This document shows positions 26,303 through 34,219 of a DNA stretch of 64,000 nucleotides, piece by piece. Made by a program: the position numbers and the translations under genes. Positions within the stretch are counted from its first letter, which is position 1. Every line of letters begins with the position of its first letter. The DNA comes from DATDCV01 sp036524155 (GTDB taxonomy: Bacteria > Verrucomicrobiota > Verrucomicrobiia > Limisphaerales > UBA8199): positions 1 to 64,000 of the forward strand of contig DATDCV010000404.1 of the NCBI GenBank assembly GCA_036524155.1, in the 5' to 3' direction. The notes beneath the pieces are model-generated. The model worked only from the letters and a program-made list of their open reading frames with translations. It searched no databases and was not told where the DNA came from.

Positions 26303-29158
26303 ATGAAGACACAGACCTCGACATTTGCCTGTTCGCTTTGGATTGCGGCGGCGGTTGTGCCGCTTCAAACAGCCGTCGCTCAGGAAACGGCGGCGCCCGC
26401 CCCGGAACAGCGCGTGAACCTGGCGGTGGTCGCCACGCCCTCCAGCTCCTATGTTTCCGGTGACACTTCCGTGAGCGCGCTGAACGACGACAACAATCCC
26501 CGCAATTCGCGCCAGCGCGGGCCGGGCTCGTACGGCAACTGGCCGCGCACGGGCACCCAGTGGGTGCAGTACGACTGGAGCCAGCCAATCAGCACCAAAG
26601 AGACCGCGGTTTATTGGTGGGACGACCGCCAGGGAGTCCGGCTGCCCAAAACCTGTCGGCTGCTCTATTGGGACGGAGCCCAATTCGTGCCGGTGACGCA
26701 CGCCGCTGGCCTGGGTGTGGCGGGTGACCAGTTCAATACGACGACCTTCGACGAAGTACGCACGTCCCGGCTGCGACTCGAGATTGATTCCGACGGCAGC
26801 TACTCGACCGGCCTGCTCGAATGGAAGGTCTACGACTCCGGCAAGTCGCCGGACTTCCCGCCATCCGTCGTCGCGGGCGTGGACCGCGTCGTGATGCTGG
26901 GCGGGAAAACCTATCTGTCGGGGAAAGTGAAAACGCTCAAGAGGGCTGGTGCCATCAAGTTGCTGTGGAGCAAAGAATCCGGCCCCGGCGACGTCCGGTT
27001 TGAAAATGCGAGCCACGCGGAGACGACCGCGACATTCTCGGCTCCGGGAATTTACGTGTTGAAACTGACCGCCGGCGAACAACCGCTGAGCGCATCATCC
27101 ACATTGACGGTCAAGGCTGAGACGCCGCCTCCCGCCCGGCGCCTGGACGTTGTTTACACCACGAACTACAAAGTCGACAGCCCGCTTTGGAACGCGCGGG
27201 CGAAGGCGCTCATCGCGAACTGGATTCCGCATTGCATCGACCAGATTAACCGAACCAACCTGACCCAGGGACAGGGGGGGATCGACAATTTTGTCGAAGC
27301 GGCCAAAGCGCTCCGGGGAGAACCGCATGGGGCGCACAAAGGCTACGTGTTCGCCAACGCCTGGGTGCACCAAACCGTGGAGTCAATGTGTATCGCGCTG
27401 ATGGTCGATCCGCAGGGGGATGCGGAGATGATCAAAGCACGGCAGACAATGAAGGCGACCCTCGAAGACTGGATCCCGAAGATCCTGGCCGCCCAGGAGC
27501 CCGACGGCTACCTGCAGACCGCGTACACTCTCGCGGACCGGGCGCAGTGGCCGGACCGCTGGTCGCCGCGCCACCGGGGCGATCATGAAGGCTACGTCGC
27601 CGGCTATTTTATCGAGTCCGCGATCAATCATTACACGCTGACAAAAGGCCAGGATAGGAGGCTTTACGATGCGGCCAAGAAGCTCGCCGATTGCTGGGTC
27701 GCCAACATCGGGCCGGGCAAGAAAGAATGGTATGACGGGCACCAGGAAATGGAGCAGGCACTGGTTCGCTTCGGCCGGTTTGTGAACGACATGGAAGGCA
27801 ACGGCCGTGGCGACGCTTACATACGGCTGGCGAAGTTCCTCCTGGACTGCCGCCGCGACGGCAGCGAGTACGACCAGAGCCATGTGCCGGTGCAGCAGCA
27901 GTACGAAGCCGTGGGCCACGCCGTGCGCGCAGTGTACAGTTATTCCGCCATGGCGGATGTGGCCGCCGAAACCGGCGACGTCGATTACGAAAGCGCGGTG
28001 ATGTCGCTCTGGGACAACCTGGTCAACAAAAAATACTACGTCACCGGCGGCGTAGGCAGCGGTGAAACCTCCGAAGGCTTTGGCCCGAATTACTCGCTCC
28101 GCAACCAGGCCTATTGCGAGTCCTGTTCGAGCTGCGGCCTGATTTTCTTCCAATACAAACTGAACCTCGCCTGGCACGACGCGAAATATGCCGACCTCTA
28201 CGAGGAGACAATTTACAACGCGCTGCTGGGCGCGACGGACCTGGACGGCACGGTGTTCAACTATACCAATCCGCTCATCGATGGCCGGCGCACGGCCTGG
28301 CACGCCTGTCCCTGTTGCGTGGGAAACATACCCCGCACCCTTTTGATGATCCCGACGTGGACCTACGTTAAAAGCCAGGACGGCCTCTACGTGAACCTTT
28401 ACCTGGGCAGCACGATCAACGTCGAGAACGTCGCTGGCACCGACGTCGAAATGGTTCAGAAAACGGATTACCCCTGGAACGGAAAAGTGGACCTCACCGT
28501 TAATCCCCGGGAGCCCAGGCGGTTTTCGGTGTTTCTCCGCGTGCCGAACCGCCAGACGAGCGAGTTGTACACCTCCACGCCAGAGGTCAGTGGCCTCAAA
28601 TCGATCTCCGTCAACGGCACGACAGTGACGCCGAAGATCGAAAACGGTTACGCGGCAATTACGCGCGACTGGAAGGCCGGTGACCGGATCGAACTGGAAC
28701 TGCCCATGCAAGTGCAGCGCATCAAAGCCGACCAGAAAATCGAAGCAGATCGCGGCCGGGTTGCTCTGCGCTACGGGCCTTTGGTCTACAGCGTCGAACG
28801 CGCGGACCAACCGGACCTCAACAGGGCGCTGGGAACGCAAACCCTCGGCGCGGAACGGCGCCAGGACCTCTTGCAGGGGGTGACGGCCATCACGGGCAAA
28901 TGGGCCGACGGCAGCCCGATGCTGGCGATTCCCTACTACGCCCGGCAAAACCGCTCCGCCGAAGCGGGGCGCACCGTGCGGCCCGAGACGGCTGGCGATT
29001 CGACGATCGATTATTCGGGCAGTGCCAGCACGGGAATTGGCTCGGGAAAAGCGGGCCCCCGCACAAACGCACCGAGCGCTGGCGCCGCGCCCGGTCCCGG
29101 AAGGTTCCGCGGCGGCGCCCGTGAGCCCGGTTCGATGGTCTGGATGAAAGACCAATAA
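26303..29158 (+). CDS. GH127 (DUF1680) beta-L-arabinofuranosidase-like enzyme
   Basis: A 951-residue protein starting at ATG 26303 after GGAGAGA; the frame opens earlier at 26276. There is a signal peptide (about 1-24), then a discoidin/Ca-binding-like beta domain (about 30-185) and a linker (to about 285), before the GH127 catalytic part. The catalytic part shows YYVTGG, the Glu/Cys motif CESCSSCGLIFF (Glu606, Cys608) and the cysteine-rich site WHACPCCVGNIPR (Cys669, Cys671, Cys672). In HypBA1 of this family, Glu338/Cys340 and Cys417/Cys418 bind zinc and a cysteine is the nucleophile; the layout here matches. GH127 removes beta-L-arabinofuranose from glycans and glycoproteins. The last ~50 residues are a Gly/Ala/Pro/Ser-rich tail with no fold. 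A 658-residue antisense frame opposite is a shadow. Confidence 0.85.
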   Translation: MKTQTSTFACSLWIAAAVVPLQTAVAQETAAPAPEQRVNLAVVATPSSSYVSGDTSVSALNDDNNPRNSRQRGPGSYGNWPRTGTQWVQYDWSQPISTKETAVYWWDDRQGVRLPKTCRLLYWDGAQFVPVTHAAGLGVAGDQFNTTTFDEVRTSRLRLEIDSDGSYSTGLLEWKVYDSGKSPDFPPSVVAGVDRVVMLGGKTYLSGKVKTLKRAGAIKLLWSKESGPGDVRFENASHAETTATFSAPGIYVLKLTAGEQPLSASSTLTVKAETPPPARRLDVVYTTNYKVDSPLWNARAKALIANWIPHCIDQINRTNLTQGQGGIDNFVEAAKALRGEPHGAHKGYVFANAWVHQTVESMCIALMVDPQGDAEMIKARQTMKATLEDWIPKILAAQEPDGYLQTAYTLADRAQWPDRWSPRHRGDHEGYVAGYFIESAINHYTLTKGQDRRLYDAAKKLADCWVANIGPGKKEWYDGHQEMEQALVRFGRFVNDMEGNGRGDAYIRLAKFLLDCRRDGSEYDQSHVPVQQQYEAVGHAVRAVYSYSAMADVAAETGDVDYESAVMSLWDNLVNKKYYVTGGVGSGETSEGFGPNYSLRNQAYCESCSSCGLIFFQYKLNLAWHDAKYADLYEETIYNALLGATDLDGTVFNYTNPLIDGRRTAWHACPCCVGNIPRTLLMIPTWTYVKSQDGLYVNLYLGSTINVENVAGTDVEMVQKTDYPWNGKVDLTVNPREPRRFSVFLRVPNRQTSELYTSTPEVSGLKSISVNGTTVTPKIENGYAAITRDWKAGDRIELELPMQVQRIKADQKIEADRGRVALRYGPLVYSVERADQPDLNRALGTQTLGAERRQDLLQGVTAITGKWADGSPMLAIPYYARQNRSAEAGRTVRPETAGDSTIDYSGSASTGIGSGKAGPRTNAPSAGAAPGPGRFRGGAREPGSMVWMKDQ

Positions 29159-29225
29159 CCTGGCGAGGCCGTCGCCCGGGCCCGGTTGGGCTGCCGGCGC
29201 GGGGCCACCTGCCAGGATCGACCGG

Positions 29226-29391
29226 CTAACTGCGCCCCAGCAATTCTCATTTTGGCGTGGCGTGGGCGTCTCGCCCGCGAGTTCCTGGGGCGTCCCCGCC
29301 CCTTTTAGCCTCGGTCGGCGGGACGCCAACTGAACCTGCGGGCGAGACGCCCACACCACAATCCCAGAATGAGAACTGCTGACTGCGCCCC
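29226..29391. repeat. Palindromic element with 13-bp flanking direct repeats
   Basis: After the GH127 gene, bases 29239-29378 form a long inverted repeat around GGCGTCCCC/GGGACGCC, with arms holding GTGGGCGTCTCGCCCGC and its complement. Flanking it, CTAACTGCGCCCC (29226-29238) and CTGACTGCGCCCC (29379-29391) are direct repeats with one mismatch, as a target duplication might look. Confidence 0.65.
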
Positions 29392-29436
29392 GACGACGAT
29401 TGACAATCGCGGCTTGGCGCGTGCAAGCTGCGGTTC

Positions 29437-30525
29437 ATGAGTCCGCACCCTCGCCTAGCCTGCCTGATTATTCTCGCGCTTGCCCCGACAATCTATGCCG
29501 CCCAGGAAGCCGGGCCCGAGCAGTTGTTGCTGAAAGATTATCGCCCGCGCTCCATCTACAACACTCCGCAGACAAAACCGGCCAAGGCCCGGTTCCCCGT
29601 CGTCGACATGCACGCGCACGATTACGCCAAAACCGACGCCGAAATCGCCGAATGGGTGCGCATCATGGATGAACTGAATATCAAGAAGACGGTGGTGCTC
29701 TCCCAGGCCCACGGCCGGGAGCTGGATAGCGTTATCGCCCGCTACAAGAAATATCCGGGCCGGTTCTCGGTCTGGTGCGGTTTCGATTACACCGGCTACG
29801 ACCAGCCCGGCTACGGGCCGGCGGCCGTGGCCGAACTGGAGCGCTGTTTCAAAGCGGGCGCGGAGGGCGTCGGCGAAATGGGTGACAAGGGCAAAGGCAT
29901 GTTTTTCACCCAACCGGCCGCCTGGGGCATGCACTTCGACGATTCACGGATGGACCCGCTGCTGGACAAATGCGCCGAACTCGGCATGCCGGTCAGCATC
30001 CACGTGGCCGACCCCATGTGGATGTACGAGCCGATGGACAAATTCAACGACGGCCTGATGAATGCCTACTCGTGGCGCCTGGATAACCAAACCAACATCC
30101 TGTCTCACGCGGAGCTGCTTGGCACCCTGGAGCGCGCCGTGAAAAAACACCCCCGCACGACTTTCGTCGCCTGCCACCTCGCCAATTGCTGCTATGACCT
30201 TTCGAAGCTCGGCGCACTCTTCGACAAATATCCCAACCTCTATGCCGATATCAGCGCTCGCTACGCGGAAACGGCCCCCGTCCCTCGCGCTGCGGGCAAA
30301 TTCTACCAGAAATACCAGGACCGCCTCGTCTATGGCACGGACATGGGACGCGACCGGCAAATGTATCTGACCACGTTCCGCATCCTCGAAACGGCTGACG
30401 AGCATTTCTATGACTGGAACCTCTTCACCTATCACTGGCCGCTGCACGGGCTCGCGCTGAACGACAAGATCCTGCGAAAAGTTTACAGCGGAAACGCCCA
30501 AAAGATCCTGCGTAAGCGCCCGTAG
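29437..30525 (+). CDS. Secreted amidohydrolase-superfamily (TIM-barrel) protein
   Basis: A 362-residue protein with a signal peptide (about 1-24, ending IYAAQ). It shows amidohydrolase-2-type landmarks: VDMHAHDYAKT (metal-binding His-x-His) near residue 50, HVADPMWM, LSHAELLG, VACHLANCC, and the late YGTDMGRDRQMY with the expected Asp. The fold is a TIM barrel that hydrolyses or decarboxylates substrates such as aromatic acids or lactones; the substrate here is unknown. The gene stop (TAG) overlaps by one base the GTG of the next frame, so coupled translation with the ceramidase-sialidase gene is likely. Confidence 0.82.
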   Translation: MSPHPRLACLIILALAPTIYAAQEAGPEQLLLKDYRPRSIYNTPQTKPAKARFPVVDMHAHDYAKTDAEIAEWVRIMDELNIKKTVVLSQAHGRELDSVIARYKKYPGRFSVWCGFDYTGYDQPGYGPAAVAELERCFKAGAEGVGEMGDKGKGMFFTQPAAWGMHFDDSRMDPLLDKCAELGMPVSIHVADPMWMYEPMDKFNDGLMNAYSWRLDNQTNILSHAELLGTLERAVKKHPRTTFVACHLANCCYDLSKLGALFDKYPNLYADISARYAETAPVPRAAGKFYQKYQDRLVYGTDMGRDRQMYLTTFRILETADEHFYDWNLFTYHWPLHGLALNDKILRKVYSGNAQKILRKRP

Positions 30526-33191
30526 TGCCGGGCCGCAATATGTCCTCGGGTCGACGGATCACTCACTCCTGGCGGCCGGCAGCCATATCTCTGCTGCTCG
30601 GAGCAACACTGTCGGGCGGCCAGGAATTCTGTCCCGCGGCCGAGCCTTCGCCTGCTTGCCGCCTGGCAACCTTCTCCGCTGATGTGACCGTGCCGGCGGG
30701 CCATGGCATGATGGGCGGAGCCTGGCTCTCTAAAAGCGTCGCCGACCCGTTGGAGGCGCATGGCCTGGTGTTGTTCGGTGTTGGTAAGCCGGTGGTGTTC
30801 GTGGCGGTGGACTGGTGCGAAATCCGGAACGAGGCGTTCGAGCGGTGGCAACGGGTGCTGGCGGAAGCCGCCGGCACGGACCCGGAGCGGGTCATGGTGA
30901 GCACGGTGCACCAGCACGACGCGCCAGTGGCGGACCTGGCGGCGGAGCGAATTTTGCGGCGGCGCAATGCGCAGGGAACAGTGTGCGATCCGGCGTTCCA
31001 CGAGATCGCGGTGCAACGCGTGGCGAAGGCGCTCCGCGAGAGCCTGCCCTCAGCGCGATCGGTGACGCACCTGGGATTAGGCGCGGCGCAGGTCGAGCGA
31101 ATCGCCTCCAACCGCCGTTATCTGACGGTCGATGGTTCTGTTCGCTTTGACCGGACCAGCAGCACCCGCAACCCCGTCGCCGCCTCGGCCCCGGAGAACC
31201 TCATCGATCCCTGGTTGAAGACCCTCAGTTTCTGGCAGGGCGACACCCCTCTTGCCGCCGTCAGCGCCTACGCGGTTCACCCGATGAGCTACTACGGACA
31301 GGGCGAAGTCTCAGCGGACTTTCCCGGCCTGGCCCGGCGCCTCCGTCAGCAGGACCTGCCCGCGGTGAAGCAGATCTACGTCACCGGCTCCGCCGGGAAC
31401 GTGACCGCCGGCAAATACAACGACGGCGCCGCCACGAATCGGCCCGCGCTGGCTGAACGGCTGCGACAAGACATGACGAAGGCCTGGACCGCCACTCGGC
31501 GTGTGCCGCTGACGCGAGCGGATTTCCGTGTCCAGCGTGTCCGGCTCGAACCTCGTGCCGGTCCGGGATTCACGGTTCCCGAGTTGGAGCAGTCTGTCGC
31601 TACGAATTCCCAGCCGTTCCAGCAGTGCCTTGCCGCCATGGGACTGAGCTGGCGGGAGCGGGCCGACGCTGGCCACCAGATCGAAATTCCTTGCCTGGAC
31701 TTTGGCCTCGCCCAATGGCTGGTGCTGCCGGGCGAGTCCTACGTGGAGTTCCAGCTCGCGGCACAGCGGATCAGGCCGGATAGCTTCGTGCTGGTTGCGG
31801 GCTATGGCGAAGGCGCCACCGGTTACATCCCTACCGACCGCCACATTGCCGAACACGACGGGAACCTGGCCGATTGGTCGTGGGTGGCGCCCGGTTCCGA
31901 GGCTCGTTTGCTGGAGGCCGTCCGCAGGGTGTTGCGCGTGCCCGATGCTGAGGCCGCCGCCGCGCCATGGAAAACCAACCTGCCCATCGCCCTGGTGAAG
32001 AAGGAGCTTTACCTCAAGCACCCGGCACCACGGGTCGCGCCCTGGGCGACATTGCAATACGTCGGCCCAAAATATGAGTTGCGTGAAGTGCAAGGCATCG
32101 AACGCGAGTCTGACGTGGGCGAGAACATCACGGCACGGTGGTCCACGGACAACGGCCGAACCTGGTCGGGGTTTGAGCCGGTGCAGCCGTCCAACAAGGT
32201 GAACTACCGGGGCGTTGCGGTGTGGGAAGGAGAGAGCGTCAGCGTCCACGACCCGGGTTCGGGTCTGCTGGTCCAGTTGTGGCTGCGTCAAATCAACGTG
32301 AAGGGTGTGTACCACAATTCTACCTATGTTCGCACCTCGCCGGACCTGGGCCGGACTTGGAGCGAGCCCGACCAGCTTCGCTACGAGCAGGGAGACCCGT
32401 TCGATCCCGCCGACCCGCTGAAGGCCAGTTTCCTCAACCGTAATGAGGGTTATCCCGGCAACAATATCCTGGTCCGATCCAACGGATCGCTCGCGGTTTG
32501 CCTGGCTCACGCAAACGCGCCGGGCGACCCGAAAAATAACTCGCGCCCGTGGCGGATGGGCTCGATCTGCTTTTTGGGCAAGTGGGACGCGGACGCTAAA
32601 GCCTATCGCTGGACCGCAGGCGGGCGTTGTGAGGTTCGGCCCGAGGTTTCGGCCCGCGGCTTGATGGAGCCGGAGGTGGCCGAGCTTCGGGATGGCCGGC
32701 TTTTGGTTGTCTGGCGCGGTTCAACCAAAGGCTGGGATACCACCGCCGCCACAACGCCGGGACGCAAGTTCTACAGCTTGTCCGGCGATGGAGGGCACAC
32801 GCTGGGCACCCCCGCTGAGTGGAAATACGATGATGGTTCGAGCTTCTACTCACCTTCGTCTTTTCACCGCATGATCCGGCACAGCGCAACCGGCAGGCTA
32901 TACTGGCTTGGCAACATCAGTTCCACGCCGCCAGACGGAAACTCACCCCGCTATCCGCTGGTGATTGCCGAGGTGGACGAAGCCAGGGCCGCCCTCAAAC
33001 GCACCACGGTGACGGCCATAGACGACCGCCAATTCGGCGATGGCAACATCCAGTTCTCCAACTTCCCGTTGGTCGAGGACCGTGTTACTCACGAACTGAT
33101 CCTCCACCTCACTACTTACGGCCAGGAACCCGATCCCAAAGATTGGGCTACAGCGGAGAACTTCCGCTACCAACTGACCCTTCGTGAATAA
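30525..33191 (+). CDS. Neutral-ceramidase-like / sialidase-like (BNR) fusion protein
   Basis: An 888-residue secreted protein; either GTG 30525 (overlapping the previous stop) or ATG 30540 starts it, ahead of a hydrophobic signal near residues 15-35. Residues about 50-470 match neutral/alkaline non-lysosomal ceramidase: STVHQHDAP and VHPMSYYGQG give the zinc His positions, VSADFPG holds the expected catalytic Ser, and TGSAGNVTAGKYNDG is typical. Residues about 500-885 form a sialidase-like propeller with Asp-boxes STDNGRTW and SPDLGRTW and a degenerate SGDGGHTL. Whether the propeller cleaves sialic acid is unclear, because I could not locate the full arginine triad. Together the halves could attack glycosphingolipid-like or other amide/glycoside substrates, but many bacterial ceramidase-like domains have unproven targets. 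Confidence 0.75.
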   Translation: MPGRNMSSGRRITHSWRPAAISLLLGATLSGGQEFCPAAEPSPACRLATFSADVTVPAGHGMMGGAWLSKSVADPLEAHGLVLFGVGKPVVFVAVDWCEIRNEAFERWQRVLAEAAGTDPERVMVSTVHQHDAPVADLAAERILRRRNAQGTVCDPAFHEIAVQRVAKALRESLPSARSVTHLGLGAAQVERIASNRRYLTVDGSVRFDRTSSTRNPVAASAPENLIDPWLKTLSFWQGDTPLAAVSAYAVHPMSYYGQGEVSADFPGLARRLRQQDLPAVKQIYVTGSAGNVTAGKYNDGAATNRPALAERLRQDMTKAWTATRRVPLTRADFRVQRVRLEPRAGPGFTVPELEQSVATNSQPFQQCLAAMGLSWRERADAGHQIEIPCLDFGLAQWLVLPGESYVEFQLAAQRIRPDSFVLVAGYGEGATGYIPTDRHIAEHDGNLADWSWVAPGSEARLLEAVRRVLRVPDAEAAAAPWKTNLPIALVKKELYLKHPAPRVAPWATLQYVGPKYELREVQGIERESDVGENITARWSTDNGRTWSGFEPVQPSNKVNYRGVAVWEGESVSVHDPGSGLLVQLWLRQINVKGVYHNSTYVRTSPDLGRTWSEPDQLRYEQGDPFDPADPLKASFLNRNEGYPGNNILVRSNGSLAVCLAHANAPGDPKNNSRPWRMGSICFLGKWDADAKAYRWTAGGRCEVRPEVSARGLMEPEVAELRDGRLLVVWRGSTKGWDTTAATTPGRKFYSLSGDGGHTLGTPAEWKYDDGSSFYSPSSFHRMIRHSATGRLYWLGNISSTPPDGNSPRYPLVIAEVDEARAALKRTTVTAIDDRQFGDGNIQFSNFPLVEDRVTHELILHLTTYGQEPDPKDWATAENFRYQLTLRE

Positions 33192-33895
33192 ACACTCGCG
33201 TTGGGCGCTGCCGGGCTGGAAAACAGCTGGATTTCAAGGCGAGCATTCGGAAGCTGTCGTCGCCATCACCTCACCGTTAGTAGATTTCACCTTCTTGCTT
33301 GGCCCCACCTATGGTTCGTCCCGTCCCCAGATGCAGACCCTTTCGTTTTGGCCGCTTGACGAAACTGGTTGGAATCCGCTGCCAACGACATATCCTTGAG
33401 CCAGTGCAAACGCCGCTCCAAGCGCTTGGAGTCGTGCTCCTGGCTGCCACTTGGTTGCCGGGATGCTTTATTGTTCACACCCAGGAGGCTTGCCCCGCTA
33501 GTGGTAAGCAGGTGCTTTGGCAGCCACATTCCGAACCCGCTTACCTTCTAAAGCCTCCGGTGCAGAATGGACCCCTCGCCCAAATCCGTCCCTCGGGATT
33601 TTTCCGGTGGTTTTCCAAACGCTGTGTGCAGGGGGCGGGCTCAGCCGGCCTTTGCCTCACTGCGATGGGGCCTGATGGTGGCGACACTTGGGACGTCGCT
33701 CCCGCCCCACCTGAATTTCTCCCCAACCGGCATTGTGCTGGCCGCACCCCAACTCGGCCGCGAGCGCCTTGCCACGTCTGAACCTCACCGCGCTGGTCAC
33801 ACGGCGTTCTTCCTTCGGGGGGGGACCGCTCCTGTGAAGGTTCCTCGGACCACCCAGGTTCGAGGCTGAAATGTACACCTAATCCATTTGAATTT
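33192..33895. other. 704-bp gap without a supported gene
   Basis: Several frames of 60-160 codons are open in this stretch on both strands. The longest (33299-33781, plus strand) contains a lipobox-like LPGC but has Arg/Pro-rich flanks and no recognisable family, so I do not call it. No repeat, terminator or promoter is convincing here. Confidence 0.5.
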
Positions 33896-33991
33896 ATGCA
33901 AACATCCAGTGCAGCGCCATGGTGGGTATGGGCGATCATTATCGTCGGTGCTGTTATCGTCGTCTGGTATTACGCCCGAAAGAAAAGCTAA
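33896..33991 (+). CDS. 31-residue single-pass membrane peptide
   Basis: ATG at 33896 encodes MQTSSAAPWWVWAII, continuing with a Val/Ile-rich hydrophobic segment and ending YYARKKS. The hydrophobic core runs from about residue 9 to 26 and the end is basic, so an N-out, C-in membrane peptide is likely. No Shine-Dalgarno sequence is evident. The stop is nine bases before a strong hairpin terminator, which together with the clean membrane profile argues for a real small gene. I do not recognise a family. Confidence 0.55.
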   Translation: MQTSSAAPWWVWAIIIVGAVIVVWYYARKKS

Positions 33992-34000
33992 TCTGAGCAT

Positions 34001-34032
34001 CAGGGTGCTGGGTCCATTCATCCAGCACCCTG
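34001..34032 (+). terminator. Hairpin terminator after the small membrane gene
   Basis: CAGGGTGCTGG pairs perfectly with CCAGCACCCTG (11 bp, 10-base loop), followed by only a short T run (TTT). It lies nine bases after the stop of the 31-codon gene. Confidence 0.7.
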
Positions 34033-34219
34033 TTTGCCTGGCACCGTATCAGACGGTCAATACCCCCCTGGCTGATTCACTGACTCACCACTTCGCTAAC
34101 TTCCCCCGTCCCTCAACTCTCCACCTCCGCCTCCCAGCCCCTTCTCGCCACCTCTTCAGGAGTTGACCGCTCTTCTCCACATCGCCCACCATCATTGCCG
34201 TGAAAGTCCGCCTGCAAGC

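Noticed and set aside
27383..29359. 658-codon minus-strand frame opposite the GH127 gene
   Set aside because: The plus-strand protein has a coherent GH127 core and signal peptide; the antisense frame is an artefact of high-GC codon use.
33299..33781. 160-codon frame with a lipobox-like LPGC
   Set aside because: Arg/Pro-rich, no family, poor start context; kept as unassigned gap.
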